Shown piece by piece: positions 9,071 through 16,299 of a stretch of 64,000 nucleotides of DNA (the stretch's first letter is position 1; the number at the start of each line of letters is the position of its first letter). The DNA lies in NCBI GenBank assembly GCA_945876285.1, contig CAMCNO010000006.1, positions 19,351-83,350 on the forward strand, in the 5' to 3' direction. Source of the stretch: an uncultured Clostridia bacterium. Lineage in GTDB: Bacteria; Bacillota; Clostridia; Oscillospirales; Oscillospiraceae. A program made the position numbers and the translations under genes. The notes under the pieces were generated by a model. It made no database searches and was not told where the DNA came from. It worked only from the letters and a program-made list of their open reading frames with translations.

Positions 9071-9841
9071 TCAGGAAGATTCGTGCCTTTGAAAGCGAGG
9101 AATGACCATGGGGATGCCGTCAAACTGCTCCACAGTGGCTTCCATGCCGTAGACGGCCCGGATGTTCTCAGACGACACCGCTTCCCGGCCACCGGATGCA
9201 AACACGGTGCCGTCCTTCAAAAGCAGGAAGCGGTCACAGAAGCGCAGGGCCAAGTTCAGGTCGTGGATGACCACCAGCACGGCGATGTTGTGGCCGTGGG
9301 CGCAGTGACGGATGAGCTCCATGGACTCGTATTGGTTGCGGGGGTCCAGGCTGCTTGTGGGCTCGTCCAGCAGCATCAGCTTCGGCTCCTGAGCGATGGC
9401 CCGGGCCAGCATGACCTTTTGCTGTTCGCCGCCGGAGAGCTGGTTCACATACCGCAGGCGGCAGTCCTCCATTCCTACGGCCCGCAGGGCATGCTCCGCT
9501 ACATCGTAGTCAATGCCGGAGGGGCCCCATTTCATGTGGGGCTTGCGGCCCAGCAGTACCGCGTCGAACACCGTGGTATGGGACAGCTCATTTTTCTGGG
9601 CCACATAGGAGACCTGCTGCGCCAGCTGGCTTCGGGTCATTTGGGAGACAGGGGTGCCGTCGATCAGGACACTGCCTGACGAAGGACGACGGAGACGGCT
9701 GATGCAGGAGATCAGCGTGGACTTTCCCGCGCCGTTGTTGCCCAGCACTGCCACGCACTCGCCCTGCTCCAGAGAAAAACTCACGTCCTGCAAAATAGGA
9801 CGGGAGCCATAGGAAAAGGAGAGGTTTTGAATTTCTATCAT
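9071..9841 (-). CDS. FecCD-type metal/siderophore ABC transporter, ATP-binding protein
   Basis: The start is the ATG at 9841, which overlaps the permease stop by four bases (ATGA). A longer open frame upstream of it is only the permease read in the wrong frame. The 256-residue protein has Walker A GNNGAGKST, a Q-loop in YVAQK, signature LSGGEQQKV, Walker B LMLLDEP and the switch His in VVIHDLNLA. It resembles FepC/BtuD/FhuC ATPases that drive uptake of iron complexes, cobalamin or other metal chelates. It is the last gene of the larE operon, so nickel or a nickel chelate is an attractive but unproven substrate. Confidence 0.9.
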   Translation of the reverse strand: MIEIQNLSFSYGSRPILQDVSFSLEQGECVAVLGNNGAGKSTLISCISRLRRPSSGSVLIDGTPVSQMTRSQLAQQVSYVAQKNELSHTTVFDAVLLGRKPHMKWGPSGIDYDVAEHALRAVGMEDCRLRYVNQLSGGEQQKVMLARAIAQEPKLMLLDEPTSSLDPRNQYESMELIRHCAHGHNIAVLVVIHDLNLALRFCDRFLLLKDGTVFASGGREAVSSENIRAVYGMEATVEQFDGIPMVIPRFQRHESS

Positions 9842-10923
9842 CGCAGTGCCTCCCCTCTGAAAATCAGCAGCAGGAACAGCGGTGCCCCGAGGAAAGAGGT
9901 GATGGCGCCGATGGGCAGAATAGCGGGCGGCAGGATGGCCTTCGCTGCCAGGTCGCCCAGGAGGAGCAGGATGCTGCCTGCCAGAGCGGAGCAGGGCAGG
10001 AGAAACCGGTAGTCGCTGCCCACGAAACGGCGGACAATGTGGGGTGCGATGAGGCCCACAAAGCTGACGATGCCCACGAAGGCCACCGCTACCGAGGCGA
10101 TCAGGGTACACAGGCCCATGCTGATATAGCTCAAAAGGTCCACGCTTACTCCCAGACTTTTGGCGGTCTGAACGCCGCTGCTCAGCGCGTTGTAGTTCCA
10201 ACGGTTCCAAAGGAAATAGAGGAATGCCGCCAGTGTCACGGCGTACATCAGCCGGATCTCCGACCAGCCGGGACGGCCCAGGTCGCCGAAGGTCCAGTAG
10301 ACCACCGCGGACAGCTGCACATCGTCGGCAAAGTATTGCAGCAGGGTGGTGGCCCCGGAAAAGAGGGAGCTGAGGGCCACGCCCGCCAGGATCATGGAAG
10401 AGGGTGACGCGGACCGCAGGCGGCACAGGCCCAGAATGACCGCCGTGGTGGCAAGTCCCCCCAGAAAGGCGCAGAGGGTCACGGTGCCGGGAGAGCTGAT
10501 GGTGACGGCAGTGGCCGCGTTGGCGGCGTTTTGAGCGCCGGCGTCCAGGGCAATGATGGCCAATGCCGCGCCGAAGGCGGCACCCTGAGACACGCCCAGG
10601 GTGGAGGCGGAAGCCAGCGGATTGCGCAGGACGTTCTGCATCACGCAGCCGGACAGCGCCAGGGCGGCGCCCACCACGATGGCCACGGCGATGCGGGGCA
10701 GCCGGACATGGAACACGATGGCCCGGCTCTGGGCCGTGCCGCCGCCTGTCAGGGTGTCCGCCAGCTCCGCGAGGGAAAGCCCGGCGGAGCCGCTGGTCAG
10801 TGACAGCAGGGCCAGCGCGGCCAGAACCGCCAGCAGGACAAGGGTCACCAGCCGCTTCCGCCGGAGAAAGAGGCGGTAGCTGTCCGGCGTACAGGTATGG
10901 AGTTGTTCACTGTGCAGGTCCAA
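9838..10923 (-). CDS. FecCD-family ABC transporter permease
   Basis: The 361-residue polytopic protein has the ten-helix pattern of BtuC/FecCD permeases, including RLPRIAVAIVVGAALALSG, QNVLRNPLASASTLGVSQGA and GLIAPHIVRRFVG, the last being the coupling region that meets the ATPase. It overlaps the upstream binding-protein gene by 17 bases and the downstream ATPase by four, so the three are translationally coupled. It should act as a homodimer in the membrane. The substrate follows from the binding protein and remains open (iron chelate, corrinoid, or nickel given the lar genes). Confidence 0.92.
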   Translation of the reverse strand: MDLHSEQLHTCTPDSYRLFLRRKRLVTLVLLAVLAALALLSLTSGSAGLSLAELADTLTGGGTAQSRAIVFHVRLPRIAVAIVVGAALALSGCVMQNVLRNPLASASTLGVSQGAAFGAALAIIALDAGAQNAANAATAVTISSPGTVTLCAFLGGLATTAVILGLCRLRSASPSSMILAGVALSSLFSGATTLLQYFADDVQLSAVVYWTFGDLGRPGWSEIRLMYAVTLAAFLYFLWNRWNYNALSSGVQTAKSLGVSVDLLSYISMGLCTLIASVAVAFVGIVSFVGLIAPHIVRRFVGSDYRFLLPCSALAGSILLLLGDLAAKAILPPAILPIGAITSFLGAPLFLLLIFRGEALR

Positions 10924-12034
10924 GTTCGATCACTCCAAAGGCAAGGCCGTCGGCCTCCATGTCGTTGTAATAGCGGCATCCCAGCAGGAATTCCAGGATA
11001 TCGTCGGTCTTTTCGGCAATACCCACGTCATCAAAGCGCTCGGGGTAGATGACGCTGCCGGCGTAGTAGGCGTTTGCCAGGGCGTAGCCCACGTTGGTGG
11101 AATAGTTGTTGAAGGAGACGCAGGCGTAGAGCTTGCCCTCCCGGACCGCGGTCAGGGAGTCAAAAAAGCTGGGGTTGGTCCGATACTCGTCCCGCACCAG
11201 AGGCATGTTGCCGGGATCCAGGAAAATCAGCTCCGGGTCCCAGGCCACCACCCGCTCCGGGTCGGCGTCGAAGTAGCCGGTCTCACCTATTTCGTCAGCC
11301 ACGTTGTTGGCGTGGATGGCCATAAAGGGACCGAAGTTGGAGTAGGTCCCGGTAAAGCCGTGGGCGCCGGAGAAGGTCACGGCGCCGGCATAGACGGCGG
11401 GCTTGTCTCCGTCGGGAATGTCCGCTGTCCGGGCATCCAGATCGGCCTTGCAGCCGTCGATGTACTGCAGGACTTCCTCGCACCGCTCCTGAACGGCCAG
11501 CACCTCGGCGGCTACCCGCATGGCGGTGTAAAAGCTGTCGTCGATGAAGTTGATGCTCTTGGCCCGGATGGATACGCAGGGGATGCCGGTGGACTGCGCC
11601 AGATCTTCCAGCGCCTCCTGGGTATAGCCGGACAGGATGACGTCCGGCTGCAGGCGGATCAGTTCCTCCACATAGGCGGTGTTGGCGGTGCCGCCGCCCT
11701 TGCCGATGGAGGGCAGGGCGTCAAAGGTATCGTGATAAGCGTAGGCGTAATCCCGGAGGGTGGAGGTTGCATATTCCTTGTCGCAATCCTCCACGCCCAC
11801 CAGGCGGTCGGTGCATTGCAGGTAGGTCACCATGCGCAGGGCGCCGGAGCCGGTGCAGACGATGGTTTTCACCTCGGCGGGAATGACGACCTCCCGGCCG
11901 AAGCTGTCGGTGACGGTGCGGGTAACAGGCGTTTCCGACGCGGTTTTTTCCGGGGCAGGCGTTTCTTTTTGGCCGCAGGCGGCCAGGGACAGCAGCAGGA
12001 TACAGGATAACAGGATGGAAAACAGTTTTTTCAT
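10907..12034 (-). CDS. Metal/chelate ABC transporter substrate-binding lipoprotein
   Basis: The 375-residue protein begins with a lipoprotein signal (SLAACGQ, Cys about 20) and a short linker. Two Rossmann-like lobes joined by a long helix follow, as in BtuF/FepB-type class III binding proteins (TDSFGREVVIPAEVKTIVC; LIRLQPDVILSGY; ELIFLDPGN). It would capture the substrate outside the membrane for the adjacent permease. The C-terminal part (GSVIYPERFDD, LEFLLGCRYYND) resembles iron or cobalamin binding proteins, but specificity cannot be read. AAAGGAA precedes the ATG. It follows the fmdE-like gene after 21 bases. Confidence 0.88.
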   Translation of the reverse strand: MKKLFSILLSCILLLSLAACGQKETPAPEKTASETPVTRTVTDSFGREVVIPAEVKTIVCTGSGALRMVTYLQCTDRLVGVEDCDKEYATSTLRDYAYAYHDTFDALPSIGKGGGTANTAYVEELIRLQPDVILSGYTQEALEDLAQSTGIPCVSIRAKSINFIDDSFYTAMRVAAEVLAVQERCEEVLQYIDGCKADLDARTADIPDGDKPAVYAGAVTFSGAHGFTGTYSNFGPFMAIHANNVADEIGETGYFDADPERVVAWDPELIFLDPGNMPLVRDEYRTNPSFFDSLTAVREGKLYACVSFNNYSTNVGYALANAYYAGSVIYPERFDDVGIAEKTDDILEFLLGCRYYNDMEADGLAFGVIELGPAQ

Positions 12035-12055
12035 AAAGTTTAATTCCTTTCTCGG

Positions 12056-12574
12056 TCAGCGGTCATAAGTGCGGAAGCAATGGAGACAGACCACCTTGCC
12101 GTCCTGCAGACGGGCCATGTGCTCCGCCACGCCCTCGCCGCAGCAGGCGCAGGTGAGGGTGGTGAAGATGCGGGCCTTTTCCGGCAGGGGCTCCCTGGGC
12201 TCAGTGACGGTGAACAGTTCCTCCAGCGGCGCGGTGAAAATTTGCTGCTTGCGCTCCTCCCGGCTGAGAGGAGACTGGTTCCGCCTGGCGACTACCCGGA
12301 AGCCCTCACCGGAGGCACGGTCATAAAAGGTGTAGGCGGTCTTGCCGGTGCAGTGGTAGATGAAATTCCCCTTGCCCAGGGTGCAGCCCAGCAGGGACTG
12401 GATGGCGTCGCCGGGGCAGGCGTCGGTCTCGGCGAGGCAGACAAGCTCCTCGTCAGGGGTGGACACATGGCCCAGCTTTGCCTGCACGAATTCGCACAGG
12501 CGCACGCCCAGGGCCAGGCCGGGGCACTCGTGGCCGTGGAAGGCCACCGCTTTTTCCCACATGGCCTTATCCAT
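12056..12574 (-). CDS. FmdE-family protein with C-terminal zinc ribbon
   Basis: The start is the ATG at 12574, preceded by GGAGG and overlapping larC by eight bases. Further upstream the frame is only the larC sequence read out of frame. The 172-residue protein has the FmdE signature FHGHECPGLALG and the second conserved site TDACPGDAIQ, with Cys and His residues that could bind a metal. A C-terminal zinc ribbon uses TCACCG and VCLHC. FmdE was named from formylmethanofuran dehydrogenase operons, but most bacterial members are of unknown function and often lie beside metal transporters. Here its position between larC and a metal importer suggests a metal-handling role, which is inference. Confidence 0.85.
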   Translation of the reverse strand: MDKAMWEKAVAFHGHECPGLALGVRLCEFVQAKLGHVSTPDEELVCLAETDACPGDAIQSLLGCTLGKGNFIYHCTGKTAYTFYDRASGEGFRVVARRNQSPLSREERKQQIFTAPLEELFTVTEPREPLPEKARIFTTLTCACCGEGVAEHMARLQDGKVVCLHCFRTYDR

Positions 12575-13892
12575 TCTTCTGCACCTCCCCATGAATGGAG
12601 GACAACACGTCCTCCCAGACCTTCTGGAAGGGCAGCCCGGCAGCTCTGGCGGCGGCGGCCACATCCTCATACTCCGGCTTTTCCCGGTGGATGCCCTCTC
12701 CGTCAGCGCACTTGATGCGGATGGGGCCATAGGCGGTCTCCACGGTCTTGACAGAGGGCGTCAGAATGTACTTCCCGCAGCGGCGGGAGCGGACGCCGTT
12801 GGTGTTGGTCTCCCGCAGGATGGCGTGGGCGAGGCGCTCCTCGTCCCTGGGCTTGCAGAGTACGGTGAAGCTGACACCGGCCCGGCCCTTCTTCATGGTC
12901 AGCGGCGCGCAGGAGATGTCCAGAGCGCCCTGGGCCAGCAGCTGCTCTCCGGCAAAGGCCAGGGCCTCTGCAGTCATGTCGTCGATATGGCAGCACAGCT
13001 CCACGATCTCCGCTTGCTGGGGGTCGCCGCTCTCGCCCCAGAAGGCACGGACGCAGTTGGCGGCAGGAAATTCCTTTTTGCCGATGCCGTAGCCGGTCTT
13101 CTTCAGGGACATGACCGGCATGGGGCCGAAGCTCTCAGCAAAGTGGGTCAGCAGGGCCGCGCCGGTGGGGGTGCACAGCTCACCACGGATGTCCCCGGTG
13201 TAGCAGGGGACGCCCTCCAGCAGGTGGGCGGTGGCGGGAGCGGGCACCGGCACGATGCCGTGGGCACAGCGGACCTGGCCGCTGCCCAGATGGACGGGGG
13301 ATGCTGCGATACGGTCGGGGTGCAGCATGTGGACCGCCAGGCAGACGCCGGTGACATCCGCCACCGCGTCCAGAGTGCCTACCTCGTGGAAATGAATTTG
13401 CTCCACCGGCATCCCGTGGGCCTTGGATTCGGCATCCGCAATGCGGGTATAGACGGCCTTGGCACCGTCCTTTACCTCCGCCGGAACATCCAGGGCATCC
13501 AGCAGGGCGTAAATGTCCGCCGGGGCGGTGTGATGGTGCGTGTGGCCGTGGTCATGGTCGTGGTCATGGTCGTGGTCGTGGTCATGATGATGGTCATGGT
13601 CGTGCTCGTGCTCATGCTCATGGTCATGATGGTGCTCATGGACATGGTCGTGCCCGCAGCCCAGGGCCACATCGTGGCTGTGCTCCTCCTCGCCGTGGAC
13701 GGTGACATCCATGTGGGTGCCTGTGATGCCGCAGGTGGCAGTCTGACGGGGCTGAACTTCCACGCCGGGAAACAGACGGTTCATGGTCTCCAAAAAGCGG
13801 GTCTGTTCCTCCGGGGACATCAGCTCGTACAGCGCCGCCATCAGCATATCGCCGGCGGCGCCCATGTTGCATTCCAGATATAAGGTCTTCAT
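12567..13892 (-). CDS. larC: LarC, nickel insertion enzyme for the nickel-pincer cofactor
   Basis: The 441-residue protein matches LarC (DUF111): MKTLYLECNMGAAGDMLMAA at the start, HFHEVGTLDAVADV, TPTGAALL and CHIDDMTAEALAFA. LarC is a CTP-dependent nickel cyclometallase that puts Ni into the dithio-dicarboxylate pincer made by LarB and LarE. Residues of about 68-121 are a very His-rich loop of HDHD/HEHE repeats, probably a nickel store. In Lactobacillus plantarum larC is read by a programmed frameshift; here it is one continuous frame. It overlaps larB by four bases and fmdE by eight. Confidence 0.95.
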   Translation of the reverse strand: MKTLYLECNMGAAGDMLMAALYELMSPEEQTRFLETMNRLFPGVEVQPRQTATCGITGTHMDVTVHGEEEHSHDVALGCGHDHVHEHHHDHEHEHEHDHDHHHDHDHDHDHDHDHGHTHHHTAPADIYALLDALDVPAEVKDGAKAVYTRIADAESKAHGMPVEQIHFHEVGTLDAVADVTGVCLAVHMLHPDRIAASPVHLGSGQVRCAHGIVPVPAPATAHLLEGVPCYTGDIRGELCTPTGAALLTHFAESFGPMPVMSLKKTGYGIGKKEFPAANCVRAFWGESGDPQQAEIVELCCHIDDMTAEALAFAGEQLLAQGALDISCAPLTMKKGRAGVSFTVLCKPRDEERLAHAILRETNTNGVRSRRCGKYILTPSVKTVETAYGPIRIKCADGEGIHREKPEYEDVAAAARAAGLPFQKVWEDVLSSIHGEVQKNG

Positions 13893-14650
13893 TCCTTTGC
13901 ACTCTCCATCTGATTAATACGGCTGGCCAGGTATCCCGCGCCGAAGCCGTTGTCGATATTCACCACGCTGACGCCGCTGGCGCAGGAGTTCAGCATGGAC
14001 AGCAGGGCGCTGACGCCGCCGAAGGAGGCACCGTAGCCAACGCTGGTGGGAACCGCGATGACGGGGCAGTCCACAAGACCGCCCACAACGCTGGCGAGAG
14101 CGCCCTCCATGCCCGCCACGGCAATGACCACCCGGGCGCTCATCAGCGGCTCCAGATTGCTCAGCAGGCGGTGCAGCCCCGCAATGCCCACATCGTACAG
14201 CCGGGTGACACGGTTGCCCAGGGCCTCGGCGGTGATGGCGGCTTCCTCCGCCACACCCATGTCGCTGGTGCCGCCGGTGGCTACCACGATGGAGCCCCGG
14301 CCGGGGACCTCCTGGGGCAGCACCACCGCCAGCTTTGCCAGCGGCTCATACCGCAGAGGGAAGGTCTGCGCCAGATAGTCCGCCGTCTCCTGCTGGATGC
14401 GGGTCACCAGGATGTTGACGCAGCCCCGTTTCTCCATGGCGGCGAGGATGCCGTTGATCTGCTCCTTGGTCTTGGACTGGCCGTAGATCACCTCCGGCAC
14501 GCCCTGGCGGACGGCCCGGTGGTAATCCACCTTGGCGTAGCCCAGGTCTTCAAAGGGGGCCAGCTTCAGGCGTAGAAGGGCGTCCTCCGGCGTCAGCGCA
14601 CCGGACTGCACGTCCTGCAGCACAGAGAGAATGTCGTGTCTGGATGCCAT
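13889..14650 (-). CDS. larB: LarB, nicotinate adenine dinucleotide carboxylase/hydrolase
   Basis: The 253-residue protein is a typical LarB. The C-terminal half is PurE-like (VVATGGTSDMGVAEEAA, AGMEGALASVVGG, PVIAVPTSVGYGASFGG). LarB carboxylates the pyridinium ring of nicotinic acid adenine dinucleotide at C5 and cleaves the phosphoanhydride, making the dicarboxylate mononucleotide used by LarE. AAAGGAG precedes the ATG, 16 bases after the larE stop. It is the second gene of the operon and overlaps larC. Confidence 0.95.
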   Translation of the reverse strand: MASRHDILSVLQDVQSGALTPEDALLRLKLAPFEDLGYAKVDYHRAVRQGVPEVIYGQSKTKEQINGILAAMEKRGCVNILVTRIQQETADYLAQTFPLRYEPLAKLAVVLPQEVPGRGSIVVATGGTSDMGVAEEAAITAEALGNRVTRLYDVGIAGLHRLLSNLEPLMSARVVIAVAGMEGALASVVGGLVDCPVIAVPTSVGYGASFGGVSALLSMLNSCASGVSVVNIDNGFGAGYLASRINQMESAKE

Positions 14651-14666
14651 TGTCTATTCTCCTTTC

Positions 14667-15422
14667 TCAGCGTGAAGCGGCCCGGGGGGTCAGATCCAGG
14701 GTGACCTGCGCGAACATGGGGGACAATGCTGTGCGCAGCTTTTCTCGGCATTCCCAGGCGTAAGGGAACTGATCCTCAGTGAACTGCAGCATCGCGGTAT
14801 CGCCCCGGAGCCGGACACGGAAATCCTGAAAGCCCATGGAAGAGAGCAGATTTTCACTCTGCTCCACCTTTTGCAGGGCTTCCGCCGTGATGGGGGTGCC
14901 GGCGGGGATGCGGGTGGCAAGGCAGGCGTAGGAGGGTTTGTTCCAGACGAACAGGCCGGCTTCCCGGCACAGGATGCGGACGTCGCTCTTGGTCAGACCG
15001 CACTCCCGCAAGGGGGAGCGGACCTCCAACTCCCGCAGGGCCTTCATGCCGGGGCGGTCGCCTGCGTCATCGGAGGCGTTGGTGCCATCGATGACGAGAG
15101 AGTAGCCGTCCGCCGCGGCCTGATGGAGAATGGCGGAAAAGACCCGACGCTTGCAGTGATAGCAGCGGTCCGCGGGATTGGCGGTGACTTCCGGATGGCA
15201 CAGAATGTCTGCTTCGATGATGGTCAGCGGAAGTCGGCACTGGTATGCGATCTTCCGGGCGTCCGCCAGCTCAAAGGCGGGCTGAAAGGCGGAGTGGAGA
15301 TAATAGGCGCGCCAACTTTTCCCGTATTTCGCGGCGGCCCAAACCAGCAGGGAGGAATCTGTTCCGCCGGAAAAGGCCAGCGCTCCGGATGGATTCTGTT
15401 CAAAAAAAGACTTCAGTTCCAT
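14667..15422 (-). CDS. larE: LarE, ATP-dependent sulfur transferase of nickel-pincer synthesis
   Basis: The 251-residue protein has the PP-loop SGGTDSSLL of N-type ATP pyrophosphatases near residue 20. LarE adenylates the carboxylates of the LarB product and replaces oxygen with sulfur. Three cysteines stand at conserved places, two in RCYHCKRR and one in YACLATR. One enzyme class sacrifices a single Cys, while another binds a [4Fe-4S] cluster through three Cys; the pattern here fits the second. AAAGGAGCG precedes the ATG. It is the first gene of the operon, directly behind a leader terminator. No larA racemase is in the window. Confidence 0.93.
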   Translation of the reverse strand: MELKSFFEQNPSGALAFSGGTDSSLLVWAAAKYGKSWRAYYLHSAFQPAFELADARKIAYQCRLPLTIIEADILCHPEVTANPADRCYHCKRRVFSAILHQAAADGYSLVIDGTNASDDAGDRPGMKALRELEVRSPLRECGLTKSDVRILCREAGLFVWNKPSYACLATRIPAGTPITAEALQKVEQSENLLSSMGFQDFRVRLRGDTAMLQFTEDQFPYAWECREKLRTALSPMFAQVTLDLTPRAASR

Positions 15423-15451
15423 GAACGCAGGACGCTCCTTTCAAGATGTGC

Positions 15452-15516
15452 GAAAAACAAAAAAGGCATACCGATTCCCGGTATGCCTTCTGGCATTTCA
15501 CGCGGCTTGAGCCGCG
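15452..15516 (-). promoter_or_regulatory. Transcription attenuator in the larE leader (terminator plus competing hairpin)
   Basis: On the minus strand an 11-bp perfect stem (15463-15473 with 15479-15489) followed by a T-rich tract (15452-15462) is a strong intrinsic terminator, yet it lies between the promoter and larE. The short hairpin ATGCC-AGAA-GGCAT (15483-15496) uses the 5' arm of that terminator, so the two are mutually exclusive. A perfect stem CGCGGC-TCAA-GCCGCG (15501-15516) precedes them. This is the architecture of a riboswitch or protein-dependent attenuator. I could not match the roughly 100-nt upstream part to the NiCo, cobalamin or molybdenum cofactor aptamers as I know them. 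Confidence 0.6.
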
Positions 15517-15593
15517 GTTATGTATGGCGTGGAGGAGGATAGTGCGCGCCCTTCTGGACGATGTGCGGCCTCTTGACCGCTTACTTAATAAAT

Positions 15594-15622
15594 AGTATAA
15601 CAATGGAGAGGACAAGCGTCAA
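15594..15622 (-). promoter_or_regulatory. Sigma-A promoter of the larE operon
   Basis: TTGACG (15617-15622), a 17-base spacer and TATACT (15594-15599) on the minus strand make a near-consensus promoter about 170 bases before the larE start. Confidence 0.75.
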
Positions 15623-15701
15623 GAGATGACTTCGTCAAAAAACACAGTTGCAAATTTCAAAAAACTGTTCAATAAAATTTCTATAGCATAGAGGGAGAGG
15701 G

Positions 15702-16142
15702 ATGCCTGTGAAAAGGGAACACATCATGGTCGCTGTAATCGACGGACAAGGCGGCGGCGTGGGACGTGCGCTGGTTGAACAAATCAAGCGGACATTTCCG
15801 TCACTCCACGTGCGGGCGCTGGGAACAAATGCTTTGGCCACGGCGGCTATGCTGAAGGGTGGCGCGGACGACGGAGCCACAGGCGAGAATGCCATCGTCC
15901 ATAACGCCGGACAGATGCAGGTGCTCCTGGGGCCGATGGCGATCCTGGTGGCCAACGGACTATTGGGTGAGATGACGTCGCAGATGGCTGCGGCTGTCGG
16001 CGGCAGCGGCGCCCTCAAAATTCTGGTGCCTTCTCAGCGGTGCAATATCCGATTAGCAGGCGTGGCAATGCAGCCGATGCAGGTGTACCTCGAGGATGCT
16101 GTCCGTATGCTGGGGGAAGAACTGGACCGATTGTCAGAGTAA
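15702..16142 (+). CDS. DUF3842-family protein
   Basis: The product is a 146-residue soluble protein with the DUF3842 pattern VAVIDGQGGGVG near the start (a glycine-rich, nucleotide-binding-like turn), ALGTNALATAAMLKGGA, ENAIVHNAG, GPMAILVANGLLGEMT and a final RCNIRLAGV. No biochemical role is established that I know of. GAGGGAGAGG precedes the ATG at 15702 rather closely, and the internal ATG at 15726 (VAVIDGQ follows) could be the true start. It is divergent from the nickel-pincer operon with a 279-base gap that is mostly the larE leader. A functional link is possible but not shown. Confidence 0.8.
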   Translation: MPVKREHIMVAVIDGQGGGVGRALVEQIKRTFPSLHVRALGTNALATAAMLKGGADDGATGENAIVHNAGQMQVLLGPMAILVANGLLGEMTSQMAAAVGGSGALKILVPSQRCNIRLAGVAMQPMQVYLEDAVRMLGEELDRLSE

Positions 16143-16212
16143 GGACTTCGTGGATACTCCAGCCTTGGGACTGCATCGGCAGATGATATGCTCTTTCAAC
16201 AGAATCACAAGC

Positions 16213-16242
16213 AACAGCCAGTGCCTTTCGGCACTGGCTGTT
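16213..16242. terminator. Bidirectional terminator hairpin
   Basis: A perfect 13-bp stem AACAGCCAGTGCC/GGCACTGGCTGTT with loop TTTC lies between the DUF3842 gene and the convergent GGDEF/HD-GYP gene. Confidence 0.75.
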
Positions 16243-16299
16243 ACTTGTGAGGTGCCCTGTGGGCAGCTCTTTTTTCTGGTATCAGGGGATGGCTCCAAT

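Noticed and set aside
9842..10426. An N-terminal extension of about 195 residues on the ABC ATPase
   Set aside because: It is the permease gene read in the wrong frame. The ATG at 9841 overlapping the permease stop gives a normal-length ATPase.
12575..12730. A 52-residue N-terminal extension of the FmdE-like protein
   Set aside because: The stretch lies inside larC in another frame and is Pro/Arg-rich shadow sequence. The ATG at 12574 has a good ribosome binding site and the family start.
12360..13883. A 507-codon plus-strand open frame opposite larC and fmdE with Val/Met-rich runs
   Set aside because: It is the antisense of the His-rich LarC segment, and its hydrophobic runs come from the HDHD repeats read backwards. 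The lar genes on the other strand are unmistakable.
12567..13892. A programmed frameshift in larC as in Lactobacillus plantarum
   Set aside because: The frame runs unbroken from the LarC start to the family C-terminus, so no frameshift is needed.
15452..15600. A known NiCo or cobalamin riboswitch in the larE leader
   Set aside because: I could not find the conserved core segments of either class. Only the attenuator layout is supported, so no class name is given.
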